A model generated the notes under the pieces. It did not search any database, was not told where the DNA came from, and saw nothing but the letters and a program-made list of their open reading frames with translations. Positions 18,663-27,832 of a stretch of 47,093 bases of DNA are shown here, one piece after another. Positions within the stretch are counted from its first letter, which is position 1. The number at the start of each line of letters is the position of its first letter. The position numbers were made by a program, and so were the translations under genes. Location of the stretch: assembly GCF_900115045.1 (NCBI RefSeq), contig NZ_FOVC01000010.1, forward strand, positions 1 to 47,093, written 5' to 3'. Source of the DNA: Izhakiella capsodis (GTDB taxonomy: Bacteria; Pseudomonadota; Gammaproteobacteria; Enterobacterales; Enterobacteriaceae).

Positions 18663-20116
18663 TCTCTATGGATACCCTGAGCGTATCTCTGTCAATTAGC
18701 GAACAGGAGATGATTGACGAGATGATAGTGACCTTGCTGGCTTCACCAGAGATAGCCGTTTTTCTGAATAAATCTCCCGCCCTGAAAAACGCGCTGCTGC
18801 GTGACGTTCTACGCTGGAAAGCGGAGATTCGCGATCGGCTGCAAACCACCCCAGTGCCGCATGCTCTGGCGCAGGAACTTCAGCTTTTCCAACAAAGCCA
18901 GACTATTGATTTCGCCACCTTCAATCAGCGTCTACCCACTACCCTTAAGGCGCTGCAAAATAACGCATCATCCTTTGCCAAAGAAGCCTTGATCCTGATA
19001 GAAAACAGCGGTAATGCTGCGTTGAGTCGTGCCCAGCAGAGCCTGTTCATTCAACGTTGGCGTCTTAGCCTGAACATGCAAGCACTGAGTCTCGATCAAG
19101 CGCTACTGGAGCAAGAGCGGGAAAAACTGCTGGCAGAACTACAACAGCGGCTGGCGATGAGTGGGCAGCTGGCACCCGTACTGGCGGAAAATGAAACCAG
19201 CGCCGGACAACTGTGGGATATGAGCCGTGGCTCCCTGCAACGCGGCGACTATCAGCTAATTTTGCAATACGCCGATTTTCTTAGCCTTCAACCTGAATTA
19301 GCGGCGCTTGCCGAAAGGTTAGGACGTAGCCGTGAGGCAAAAGCCAGCTCGGAGCGCAATACACAAATGGACGTTCTTCGTCAGAGAGTACGCGAGCCAG
19401 CTACCGCCCCGGAAGAAGTCAGCGGCATCCATCAAAGTGACGATATACTGCGCCTTCTGCCGCCTGAGCTGGCAACGCTCGGCATCAGCGAGCTGGAAAT
19501 TGAATTTTATCGTCGGCTGGTTGAAAAGCGTCTACTCACCTACCGTTTGCAAGGGGAAAGCTGGCGGGAAAAACTGATCACGCGCCCTGCACATCATAAT
19601 CAACGACAACAACAGCCATTTGGCCCTTTTATTATTTGTGTTGATACCTCCGGTTCAATGGGCGGGTTTAACGAACGCTGTGCTAAAGCCTTTTGCCTGG
19701 CGCTGTTAAAAGTGGCATTAAACGATCAACGCCGCTGCATGTTAATGCTGTTTGCTCATCAGGTGATCGTTTATGAGTTAACCGCTGAGGACGGGATCAG
19801 CCAGGCAATACGCTTTCTCAGCCAGCAATTTCGCGGCGGAACGAACCTGACCGCTTGTCTGGAACACGTGTTAAAACACCTCGCCTTGCCGGGATGGCAG
19901 GAGGCGGATGCCGTTGTTATCTCTGATTTTATTGCTCAGCGCCTGCCGGAAAAACTCAGTGATGAAGTGAAACATCACCAGCTCCGGCTGCAGCAAAAAT
20001 TTCATGCAGTGGCGATGTCCGATCACGGTAAACCCGCTATTTTGCGTATTTTTGACCACATCTGGCGCTTTGATACCGGCATCAAAAGCCGCCTTTTACG
20101 TCACTTGCGTCGCTGA
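18659..20116 (+). CDS. viaA: VWA-domain protein ViaA, RavA partner
   Basis: ViaA is the von Willebrand factor A protein that stimulates RavA ATPase and is linked to fumarate reductase/Nuo function and aminoglycoside sensitivity in E. coli. The 485-residue protein has an alpha-helical N-terminal two-thirds and a C-terminal VWA domain with MIDAS motif DTSGSMGG (from residue 329), the RGGTNLT threonine loop and VISDF. The ATG at 18659 overlaps the ravA stop; an ATG at 18668 is possible. Sequence around LLPPELATLGI matches E. coli. Confidence 0.93.
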   Translation: MISMDTLSVSLSISEQEMIDEMIVTLLASPEIAVFLNKSPALKNALLRDVLRWKAEIRDRLQTTPVPHALAQELQLFQQSQTIDFATFNQRLPTTLKALQNNASSFAKEALILIENSGNAALSRAQQSLFIQRWRLSLNMQALSLDQALLEQEREKLLAELQQRLAMSGQLAPVLAENETSAGQLWDMSRGSLQRGDYQLILQYADFLSLQPELAALAERLGRSREAKASSERNTQMDVLRQRVREPATAPEEVSGIHQSDDILRLLPPELATLGISELEIEFYRRLVEKRLLTYRLQGESWREKLITRPAHHNQRQQQPFGPFIICVDTSGSMGGFNERCAKAFCLALLKVALNDQRRCMLMLFAHQVIVYELTAEDGISQAIRFLSQQFRGGTNLTACLEHVLKHLALPGWQEADAVVISDFIAQRLPEKLSDEVKHHQLRLQQKFHAVAMSDHGKPAILRIFDHIWRFDTGIKSRLLRHLRR

Positions 20117-20189
20117 ATGACAGCGATAGATCGAACAGCTTTGCTATAGTCATGTTTATGCTTTTAACAGATAAACCACGGAAAAAACC

Positions 20190-22331
20190 ATGACAGACGC
20201 AATGACACCCGCGGATAGCTTGCCCGAACCAACGCGTACTCTCTATCTCAGTGGAGAAAGTAGCGATGAAAAGCGCCAACAGCTGCTGAATTATTTCAAT
20301 CAAACCTGGGCGCTGTATGAAAGCCTCTTCAGTTGCCTGAGCGATCCCCAAGCCTGGTATACCAAAGCAATCCCGCTACGCCATCCGCTTATTTTTTATT
20401 ACGGCCACACTGCCACCTTTTATATCAATAAGCTAATCGCCGGTCAGCTTATTGATAAACGTCTGGATGCGCATATTGAAGCGATGATGGCCATCGGCGT
20501 CGACGAAATGAGCTGGGATGATCTTGATGACACCCACTACGCGTGGCCAGACATTGCCCAGCTGCGTGATTATCGAGCCCAGGTAAAAGGCGTGATAACA
20601 GAGGTTATCAGAACCATGCCGCTGGAGCTGCCGATAGGCTGGAACAGCCCGGCATGGGTCATTCTGATGGGCATCGAGCATGAACGCATTCACCTGGAAA
20701 CCTCAAGCGTATTAATACGTCAGCTACCTGTTGAATGGGTACAGCCTCAGCCCCATTGGCCAGTGTGTCCCCGGGCGCGCCATCGCTACCAGGATGTACC
20801 GAAAAACCAGCTGTTGCCGGTAACAGGCGGACGCGTAACACTTGGGAAAACCGATGATACCTACGGATGGGACAATGAGTATGGCAGACAGGTCCATGAT
20901 GTCAGCGAATTTCAGGCCAGCGAGATGCTGGTCAGTAATGCCGAATTTCTGCATTTTGTTCAGGATAACGGCTACCAAAATGCATGCTGGTGGGATGATG
21001 AAGGTCAGGGTTGGCTTGCGTTTTCTCAGGCCATAATGCCAACGTTCTGGGTGGGACAACCAGAGCAACCTGATACGCTTAAACTACGTCTGATGGCCGA
21101 AGAAGTCGTCATGGCCTGGGACTGGCCAGTGGAAGTCAACCAGCTGGAGGCGGCAGCCTTTTGCCGCTGGAAAAGCGCACAGATCGGTCAGTCAGTCCAG
21201 CTACCTGGCGAAGCTGAGTGGTACCGCTTGCGCGAAGCCGTGCCGGGCGATCAGCCTGAATGGCAGAGGCCACCAGGTAATATAAACCTTTCCTGGTGGG
21301 CATCACCCTGCCCGGTAGATACTTTCCGCCAGGATAAATTTTACGATCTGGTGGGCAACGTCTGGCAATGGACCACCACGCCGATCAACGGTTTTGAAGG
21401 ATTTAACGTTCACCCACTCTACGACGACTTTTCAACGCCAACTTTCGACGGTAAGCACGCACTGATTAAGGGCGGCAGCTGGATCTCCACCGGCAACGAA
21501 GCGTTGAAATCCGCCCGCTACGCCTTTCGCCGTCATTTTTTCCAGCATGCCGGCTTCCGCTACGTCGTTTCCAAACATAAGGAGAGCATGACACTTAATC
21601 CTTATGAAACGGATGCGATGGTGTCGCAATACCTTGAATTTCAGTATGGGCCTGAATATTTCAGCATAGCTAATTATGCTCGCCAGTTAGTGGAAATAGC
21701 CCTGCCACACGTCAAACAGAGAGGTCACGCACTGGATATCGGCTGCGCAACCGGGCGCGCCAGCTTTGAACTGGCTCGTTATTTTGAGCAGGTAACAGGC
21801 ATGGACTACAGCGCACGCTTTATCGACGTAGCGTTACAGCTGGTAAGCGGGGACGATTTCCGCTACGTCATCCCCACGGAAGGCGAGCTGGTAGAATATC
21901 GTCAACTGCGCCTGAAAGAGGTAGGTATTGACCGTATCACAGCCGGTAAAGTGCAGTTTGTTCAGGGTGATGCCTGTAATCTGAAACCGCAGCCAAAACG
22001 CTATGATTTCGTGCTGGCAGCTAATTTACTCGATCGTCTGCGTCAACCGCTGCGTTTTCTGCACGATATCACCCCGATGATTCAATCTGGCGGAATCTTG
22101 CTTATATCCTCTCCCTGGACCTGGCTTGAAGAATATACCGAACGCAACCAGTGGCTTGGCGGCGTGCGCGAAAACGGCGAAGCACTGAGCAGCTATCAGG
22201 CACTACAACGTTTTATGGCAGCAGAGTTCGAAGAAATCGCGCCAGCGCAGGACGTCCCCTTTGTTATCAGAGAGACCGCCCGCAAATATCAGCATACACT
22301 GGCTCAGGCCAGCTTGTGGCGTAAACGTTGA
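20190..22331 (+). CDS. ovoA: OvoA: 5-histidylcysteine sulfoxide synthase/methyltransferase (ovothiol)
   Basis: OvoA uses non-haem iron and O2 to join cysteine sulfur to C5 of histidine and later N-methylates the thiohistidine, making ovothiol A, an antioxidant. The 713-residue protein has three parts: a DinB-like N-terminal domain with probable iron ligands His73 and the HERIHLE motif (His164, His168, Glu170); a central formylglycine-generating-enzyme-like domain (about 205-460, ending SARYAFRRHFFQHAGFRYV); and a C-terminal SAM methyltransferase with DIGCATG (516-522). Tyr411 in HPLYDDFSTP is a candidate equivalent of the active-site Tyr of Erwinia tasmaniensis OvoA (unaligned inference). It follows viaA by 73 bp. 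The OvoB lyase is not in the window. EgtB is the main alternative, but the fused methyltransferase favours OvoA. Confidence 0.9.
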   Translation: MTDAMTPADSLPEPTRTLYLSGESSDEKRQQLLNYFNQTWALYESLFSCLSDPQAWYTKAIPLRHPLIFYYGHTATFYINKLIAGQLIDKRLDAHIEAMMAIGVDEMSWDDLDDTHYAWPDIAQLRDYRAQVKGVITEVIRTMPLELPIGWNSPAWVILMGIEHERIHLETSSVLIRQLPVEWVQPQPHWPVCPRARHRYQDVPKNQLLPVTGGRVTLGKTDDTYGWDNEYGRQVHDVSEFQASEMLVSNAEFLHFVQDNGYQNACWWDDEGQGWLAFSQAIMPTFWVGQPEQPDTLKLRLMAEEVVMAWDWPVEVNQLEAAAFCRWKSAQIGQSVQLPGEAEWYRLREAVPGDQPEWQRPPGNINLSWWASPCPVDTFRQDKFYDLVGNVWQWTTTPINGFEGFNVHPLYDDFSTPTFDGKHALIKGGSWISTGNEALKSARYAFRRHFFQHAGFRYVVSKHKESMTLNPYETDAMVSQYLEFQYGPEYFSIANYARQLVEIALPHVKQRGHALDIGCATGRASFELARYFEQVTGMDYSARFIDVALQLVSGDDFRYVIPTEGELVEYRQLRLKEVGIDRITAGKVQFVQGDACNLKPQPKRYDFVLAANLLDRLRQPLRFLHDITPMIQSGGILLISSPWTWLEEYTERNQWLGGVRENGEALSSYQALQRFMAAEFEEIAPAQDVPFVIRETARKYQHTLAQASLWRKR

Positions 22332-22721
22332 GAAGGGAAAGCATCACACGACTTTTGCCGGGGGGCAATAACCGGCAAATGCTGGCTTTCATCATTGACT
22401 GACAAGAGAAAGGATTCGTTATGAATCCTTTCTCTTATACCGCCGACAACAATCATAACCTGATATTTCAGAACATATCATTTTTTTAGCCAACACGTTA
22501 TAGCGCATTTAGCTAAATATAATGACCTGACCGTACACGCTTCCTGAAAGGACGCTGTCAATTTCTTAACGAACGTTTTAACCTGATGGCCGCCGCTCAA
22601 TCGCGTCATTAATAACCAGTAGGCAGGGTAAAATTAAATAGCACACTTCTTTTCTGCGATGCTTTTTTCGATGCCCGTTTCTTTCTTTAAAAATATCGCT
22701 TCCATATATAAGGAGAAAGTA
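22332..22721. other. Intergenic region after ovoA with a perfect 14-bp inverted repeat
   Basis: No ORF is convincing here. AAGAGAAAGGATTC (22404-22417) and its exact complement (22423-22436) surround a 5-nt loop, about 75 bp after the ovoA stop. The stem is strong but is followed by ATACC, not a T run, so it may act as an mRNA 3' stabiliser or a protein site. The remainder is AT-rich without recognisable motifs. I see no trace of asnA, which occupies this location in E. coli. Confidence 0.6.
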
Positions 22722-22904
22722 TTGCCTTCTGATCTGACTCGTCTGATGGTTATTCAAGGCCTGACTGACATGTGCCATTATTGCCATTGCTGCATGAGCG
22801 CTGCGGAGCGAGCAATACAAACAAAACAACACGGGTTGTACAGGATTAGCTGTTGTGGCGCCAGTGATAATCGTGCTACATCTATCGCAAATGGTGCCGG
22901 TTAA
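22722..22904 (+). CDS. Hypothetical short Cys-rich protein
   Basis: An AAGGAG sequence ends 6 bases before a TTG codon at 22722 that opens a 60-codon frame. The predicted peptide has six Cys and several His, mainly in CHYCHCC and SCC clusters, which could bind a metal or a cluster. No signal peptide or membrane helix is evident, and I do not recognise the family. The frame extends upstream to an ATG at 22659 without a ribosome-binding site. The Cys codons may be chance; overlapping ORFs exist on the other strand. Treat as a candidate only. Confidence 0.25.
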   Translation: MPSDLTRLMVIQGLTDMCHYCHCCMSAAERAIQTKQHGLYRISCCGASDNRATSIANGAG

Positions 22905-23026
22905 TCGTCCTGAGGCAATTAGATATAATGGAAATAACGCTTGATAAGCATTTTTTCTTGCCAGTCTTCCGACGATAGCGCAATTTTAATCTGACGATAG
23001 TGATAAGTAATCAGGAAATACGATTC

Positions 23027-23488
23027 ATGGCTGAAAATACACAAATCGACGATCTGGATCGTGGCATCCTCAGTGGTCTGATGGATAACGCGCGCACCGC
23101 CTATGCTGAGCTGGCTAAGCAGTTCCACGTCAGTCCCGGCACCATTCATGTGCGTGTCGAAAAAATGCGTCAGGCAGGTATCATTGAAGGTACCCGCGTG
23201 GAGATTAATCCCAAACAACTCGGTTATGACGTTACCTGTTTTATCGGCATCATTCTAAAAAGCGCCCGCGATTATCCTGCTGCACTCGCCCGTCTGGAAA
23301 GCCTCGACGAAGTCGTAGAAGCCTATTACACCACTGGCCATTACAGCATTTTTATCAAGGTGATGTGTCGTTCTATCGATGCTCTGCAACAGGTGCTGAT
23401 TAATAAAATTCAGACCATTGAAGAAATCCAGTCTACCGAGACGTTAATTTCATTACAGAATCCAATCAGCCGTACCATTAAGCCCTGA
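23027..23488 (+). CDS. asnC: Transcriptional regulator AsnC (Lrp family)
   Basis: AsnC is the asparagine-responsive Lrp/AsnC regulator that in E. coli activates asnA and represses itself, and so affects mioC transcription towards oriC. The 153-residue product has an N-terminal helix-turn-helix (TAYAELAKQFHVSPGTIHVRVEKM) and a C-terminal RAM domain (VVEAYYTTGHYSIFIKVMCRS) almost identical to E. coli. The ATG at 23027 (MAENTQIDDLDRG) is chosen by homology over one at 23000. No asnA gene is adjacent. Confidence 0.94.
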   Translation: MAENTQIDDLDRGILSGLMDNARTAYAELAKQFHVSPGTIHVRVEKMRQAGIIEGTRVEINPKQLGYDVTCFIGIILKSARDYPAALARLESLDEVVEAYYTTGHYSIFIKVMCRSIDALQQVLINKIQTIEEIQSTETLISLQNPISRTIKP

Positions 23489-23498
23489 GCTAATAAGT

Positions 23499-23604
23499 TT
23501 ATCCACATCCTCGTAGAAAGAAAAATCCCATTGCCCCCTTTTATTTATAGGGTTTTAATTAACTCGCCACTTTCGGTCTGACGTAATAACCTTAATTATC
23601 CACA
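23499..23604. promoter_or_regulatory. mioC upstream region with two consensus DnaA boxes
   Basis: TTATCCACA occurs at 23499-23507 and again at 23596-23604, between asnC and mioC. In E. coli DnaA binds a box at the mioC promoter and represses it, coupling mioC transcription to initiation at oriC. Both copies here are perfect and in the same orientation. Promoter hexamers are not assigned. Confidence 0.75.
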
Positions 23605-23668
23605 GGTAGATCTACGTTTGATCACAGCTTACAATATGCTCCTTAATCAGCTGGTTATTGGAGCAGTT

Positions 23669-24112
23669 ATGGCAGATATCACCTTCATCAGCGGCAGTAC
23701 GCTTGGTAGCGCCGAATACGTGGCAGAACATCTGGCAGAAAAGCTTGAGGTGGAAGGCTACTCAAGTGAGATTTTACATGGCCCGGTGTTAGCTGAGCTT
23801 CCCTCTGAAGGTCTGTGGCTTATCGTAACCTCCACTCATGGTGCCGGCGATCTTCCTGATAACTTGCAACCACTGATTGATGAACTGATTGAGCAAAAAC
23901 CTGACCTCAGCGGTGTTCGCTACGGAGCTATAGGTATTGGTAACCGCGAATACGATCTTTTCTGCGGCGCGATTGATAAAGTCAATGAGGCCATGCAGGC
24001 ATGTGGCGCCACTCTGCTGGGAGAAACATTGAAGATCGACGTGCTGGAACATGAAATTCCGGAAGATCCGGCTGAAAACTGGCTGGCGATCTGGCAACAG
24101 CATCTTCAGTAA
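23669..24112 (+). CDS. mioC: Flavodoxin-like protein MioC
   Basis: MioC is an FMN-binding flavodoxin-like protein reported to act in biotin synthase electron transfer in E. coli; its transcription runs into oriC. The 147-residue product has the FMN phosphate loop ISGSTLGSAEYVAEHLA, the STHGAGDLPDN loop and GIGNREYDLFCGAIDK. The ATG at 23669 (MADITFISGS) gives exactly the E. coli length; the open frame upstream is not conserved. It lies between asnC and oriC. Confidence 0.94.
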   Translation: MADITFISGSTLGSAEYVAEHLAEKLEVEGYSSEILHGPVLAELPSEGLWLIVTSTHGAGDLPDNLQPLIDELIEQKPDLSGVRYGAIGIGNREYDLFCGAIDKVNEAMQACGATLLGETLKIDVLEHEIPEDPAENWLAIWQQHLQ

Positions 24113-24149
24113 AATTGATCGCATATTAAACCGCCTTTTTGTGCGATCC

Positions 24150-24440
24150 CGAACACTTTACCTGTGTATAAGCTTGTCTTTTTACAGCTTAAAACCCGTT
24201 ATTATCCAAAGAATAACTTTAGGTACTGTCGTGTACTGTGAATAACTCGGCATTTAGATCCCAGTTTATTCTGTCTGGGATCACCGATCATTCACAGCTA
24301 ATGATCCTCAGCATCAATATGATCAAAAAGCGCTTTTTTCGCTTATCCACAGATTATGGCGATCCTAATAGAAGATCTAATAAAGAGATCTTTAAATAAA
24401 AAGATCTTCTTTTTAATACCGACGATCCTGCCGCTTTTAC
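24150..24440. other. oriC: Chromosomal replication origin oriC
   Basis: The region lies between mioC and mnmG, as in E. coli. It has a consensus DnaA box TTATCCACA (24343-24351, R1 equivalent), TTATCCAAA (24202-24210), and on the other strand TTATACACA (24163-24171, R4 end) and TTATTCACA (24237-24245). Eleven GATC sites occur within 24145-24427, the substrate of Dam and SeqA. At 24361-24420 AT-rich repeats containing GATCT correspond to the 13-mer unwinding element, followed by CTTCTTTTTAATACC as in E. coli. Relative to the usual E. coli drawing it is reversed, with the unwinding element towards mnmG. Confidence 0.95.
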
Positions 24441-24509
24441 CGTTGAAGAAATTTAAGTAGAATCCACAGCCCGGGCATCGATTCCACCATCGCTATGAGG
24501 TGCAGTACC

Positions 24510-26399
24510 ATGTTTTATCCAGATCCTTTTGACGTCATCGTGATTGGTGGAGGTCATGCGGGCACAGAAGCTGCTATGGCTGCAGCCCGAATGGGTCAGC
24601 AGACACTGTTATTAACCCACAATATCGACACCCTAGGACAAATGTCCTGTAACCCGGCGATCGGTGGGATCGGCAAGGGCCACCTTGTTAAAGAGGTGGA
24701 TGCACTTGGTGGGTTGATGGCGACTGCAACAGATAAAGCGGGCATTCAGTTTAGGATACTAAACGCGAGCAAGGGACCTGCTGTTCGTGCGACGCGAGCT
24801 CAAGCCGATCGCGTGCTGTATCGGCAGGCGATACGCACCGCGTTAGAAAACCAACCCAACCTGATGATCTTTCAGCAATCGGTTGATGATCTGATCGTAG
24901 AAAATGATCGCGCGGTTGGAGTTGTTACTCAGATGGGGCTCAAATTCAAAGCCAAGGCGGTGGTGCTGACGGTAGGAACTTTTCTTGATGGAAAAATCCA
25001 TATAGGAATGGATAACTACAGCGGTGGTCGTGCTGGCGATCCGCCTTCCATACCTCTGGCTCACAGACTACGCAATTTGCCTTTACGGGTTAGCCGTCTG
25101 AAGACGGGTACACCGCCGCGTATTGATGCCCGCACAATTGATTTCAGCATGCTAGTTACCCAGCACGGTGATAACCCGATGCCCGTATTTTCATATATGG
25201 GCAGTGCTGTGCAGCATCCGCGACAGATGCCTTGCTGGATGACGTATACCAATGAACAAACGCATGAGACGATCCGAAATAATCTCGATCGTAGCCCGAT
25301 GTACGCCGGGATCATTGAAGGAATAGGCCCCCGTTATTGCCCCTCGATCGAAGATAAAGTTATGCGTTTTGCCGATCGAGATGCTCATCAGATCTTCCTT
25401 GAGCCTGAAGGGTTAACCAGTAACGAAATCTACCCAAATGGTATTTCAACCAGCCTGCCTTTTGACGTTCAAATAAAGATAGTCCGTTCGATAAAGGGAC
25501 TGGAAAATGCCCGAATTGTGCGGCCTGGTTATGCCATTGAGTATGATTTTTTCGATCCGCGCGACCTAAAACCAACGCTTGAGAATAAGTTTATTCTCGG
25601 TCTGTTTTTTGCCGGCCAGATCAACGGTACTACCGGTTATGAAGAAGCGGCTGCTCAGGGTCTGCTGGCAGGACTGAACGCCGCACGTCTTTCTGCTGAT
25701 AAAGAGGGCTGGGCGCCACGCCGTGATCAGGCCTATATTGGCGTACTGGTTGATGATCTCTGTACCCTGGGGACAAAAGAGCCTTATCGCATGTTCACCT
25801 CACGCGCTGAATATCGTTTGTTGCTAAGAGAAGACAATGCCGATCTTCGCCTGACAGCAACTGGCCGTGAACTGGGTCTGGTCGACGACCTACGCTGGGC
25901 GCGATATAACCAAAAACTGGAGCAGATCGAGCGGGAACGCCAGCGTTTGCGAGATATTTGGTTGCATCCAAAATCCAGCAACGTGGATGAAGTTAACGCG
26001 TTGCTGAGCGCTCCGCTGACTAAAGAGGCAAACGGCGAGGATTTACTGCGCCGACCGGAAATGACCTACCAGCAACTGATGACACTTAGCTCCTTTGGCC
26101 GCGCGCTTACCGATGAGCAGGCAGCTGAACAGGTTGAAATTCAGGTTAAGTACGAGGGATATATTGCCCGCCAGCAGGAGGAAATCTCCCGTCAGCTGCG
26201 TAATGAAAGTACCTTACTGCCTGACGATATCGATTATTTGCAGGTTAGCGGCCTTTCTAACGAAGTCAAAGCCAAGCTAAACGATCATAAGCCGGTGTCT
26301 ATCGGTCAGGCTTCGCGGATCTCCGGCATTACGCCCGCAGCCATTTCGATTCTGCTTATCTGGCTAAAAAAACAGGGGTTGTTACGTAAATCAGCCTGA
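24510..26399 (+). CDS. mnmG: tRNA U34 modification enzyme MnmG (GidA)
   Basis: MnmG with MnmE installs (carboxymethyl)aminomethyl groups on U34 of certain tRNAs using FAD and methylene-tetrahydrofolate. The 629-residue product has the FAD-binding GGGHAGTEAA (from residue 13), the conserved SCNPAIGGIGKGHL motif with a catalytic Cys, and DGKIHIGMDNYSGGRAGDPPS. The ATG at 24510 gives the E. coli length. It is the first gene to the right of oriC, in operon-like order with rsmG; its transcription is directed away from the origin. Confidence 0.96.
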   Translation: MFYPDPFDVIVIGGGHAGTEAAMAAARMGQQTLLLTHNIDTLGQMSCNPAIGGIGKGHLVKEVDALGGLMATATDKAGIQFRILNASKGPAVRATRAQADRVLYRQAIRTALENQPNLMIFQQSVDDLIVENDRAVGVVTQMGLKFKAKAVVLTVGTFLDGKIHIGMDNYSGGRAGDPPSIPLAHRLRNLPLRVSRLKTGTPPRIDARTIDFSMLVTQHGDNPMPVFSYMGSAVQHPRQMPCWMTYTNEQTHETIRNNLDRSPMYAGIIEGIGPRYCPSIEDKVMRFADRDAHQIFLEPEGLTSNEIYPNGISTSLPFDVQIKIVRSIKGLENARIVRPGYAIEYDFFDPRDLKPTLENKFILGLFFAGQINGTTGYEEAAAQGLLAGLNAARLSADKEGWAPRRDQAYIGVLVDDLCTLGTKEPYRMFTSRAEYRLLLREDNADLRLTATGRELGLVDDLRWARYNQKLEQIERERQRLRDIWLHPKSSNVDEVNALLSAPLTKEANGEDLLRRPEMTYQQLMTLSSFGRALTDEQAAEQVEIQVKYEGYIARQQEEISRQLRNESTLLPDDIDYLQVSGLSNEVKAKLNDHKPVSIGQASRISGITPAAISILLIWLKKQGLLRKSA

Positions 26400-26538
26400 C
26401 AGAAAATCGGTTAAGCGCTTGCCCGGTAATACTCGTATTTCTACGAATATTTGTATACCCCCGCGCTTTATGCGCACTGCGCTGGTTTTCTGTCTTACAG
26501 TTATCCTAACCCGTTTAATAAATTATCGGATTACATCA

Positions 26539-27153
26539 GTGATTGAAAAACTTTCCCGTTTGCTTACGACCGCGCATATTTCTCTTACCGATGAACAAAA
26601 ACAGCAGCTGCTCAGATACGTAGCGCTTCTGCACAAATGGAATAAAGCCTATAATTTAACCTCAGTACGCGATCCACAGCAGATGCTTATCCGTCACATT
26701 CTCGATAGCATTGTGGTAGAGCCTTATCTGCAAGGTGAGCATTTTATCGATGTTGGTACGGGTCCAGGTTTACCCGGTATCCCGTTAGCTATTGTACGTC
26801 CTCAAGCGCATTTTACCCTGTTGGACAGTCTGGGTAAGCGCGTCCGCTTCCTACGTCATGTGCAACATGAACTTCAACTTACCAACATCAATCCAGTGCA
26901 AAGCCGGGTTGAGCAGTATGATGAGCACAATTTTGACGGTGTGATCAGCCGGGCTTTTGCTTCATTGAATGACATGCTGAACTGGTGTCAGGCATTACCT
27001 GCTGATAACGGTGCATTTTATGCCTTGAAAGGGCAGCTGGATGATAGCGAACTGGCGGCTATACCTGATGGATTTCAGGTGATGCGTATCGAACGTTTGC
27101 TAATCCCGGATCTTGATGGCGAGCGTCACCTGATCGTTATCTGCAAAGCGTAG
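26539..27153 (+). CDS. rsmG: 16S rRNA m7G527 methyltransferase RsmG (GidB)
   Basis: RsmG methylates G527 of 16S rRNA with S-adenosylmethionine; loss gives low-level streptomycin resistance. The 204-residue product has the conserved HKWNKAYNLTSVRDP, the SAM-binding IDVGTGPGLPGIPLAI and SRAFASLNDM. The chosen start is GTG at 26539 (VIEKLSRLL), in register with E. coli RsmG. An in-frame ATG lies 40 codons upstream, but that extension looks non-coding. It follows mnmG by 139 bp. Confidence 0.94.
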   Translation: MIEKLSRLLTTAHISLTDEQKQQLLRYVALLHKWNKAYNLTSVRDPQQMLIRHILDSIVVEPYLQGEHFIDVGTGPGLPGIPLAIVRPQAHFTLLDSLGKRVRFLRHVQHELQLTNINPVQSRVEQYDEHNFDGVISRAFASLNDMLNWCQALPADNGAFYALKGQLDDSELAAIPDGFQVMRIERLLIPDLDGERHLIVICKA

Positions 27154-27832
27154 TTGAACGTTAAATATACAGCAATTTCTCCTCTTAACATGTCAAATTT
27201 TATGACCACAATAATAAATTTGTGGTCCCGATTGATTGAATTAAAGTTAAATCCAACGACTGAAATTATCTGATACGCATGGCAACATCCAACTTCAATT
27301 ATCCAAATCAGTATCATATCTATTACCTTTCCCCGCCGATGAATCCAGGTAATACTCATCTGAGTGAATATTTTTTTTACCCGTTTCCGCTTTTTTTTTG
27401 CCATAAAAATGCCTGGAAATCTGATACGGAATGTCAATAGTCGCTTTTCATGCTGAAAAACGGTTTTATTTTAATGTTATTTTTTTAACTCTATGTTTTT
27501 ATTATATTTATATTGATTTTTATGATAATTAATATCAATGCCATGCTATTTCATTCGATCTTTTGATTATAGATATGTGATCATAAGCACGCTTTTCTAG
27601 TCGTTTTTCTGCGTATCGGCAGTAATCTTCAGTTAAATGAATAACCTGTCAATTTTGTAAAATGGTCCTGTCGAAAGAAATTCAAATAATTGTTCACCTT
27701 TTCGCTACTTATCGATTGAAATCACAGGGCCGCCCCGTATAATTTGCACGGTTTTTGCTGCTTGACTCAAAGGGACGAAGGCAGTGTTATACAATCTGTG
27801 GGAAAGCCTAACGGCCTGGAGGATTCAGCGAT
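27154..27832. promoter_or_regulatory. AT-rich rsmG-atpI intergenic region with atp promoter
   Basis: About 560 bp after rsmG is AT-rich with no supported gene or repeat. Near the right end is a good sigma-70 promoter: TTGAAA (27716-27721), 16 bp spacer, perfect TATAAT (27738-27743). This corresponds to the main atp operon promoter upstream of atpI. A GGAGG ribosome-binding site precedes atpI. Confidence 0.75.

Noticed and set aside
20724..21068. Minus-strand 114-codon frame inside ovoA
   Set aside because: Antisense to conserved ovoA coding sequence; no independent support.
24113..24149. Possible mioC terminator at the left edge of oriC
   Set aside because: No stem with a T run is seen; mioC transcription probably enters oriC, as in E. 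coli.
27126..27437. 103-codon minus-strand frame between rsmG and atpI
   Set aside because: It overlaps the rsmG end, has no ribosome-binding site, and its Lys/Ile-rich translation reflects AT-rich spacer DNA.
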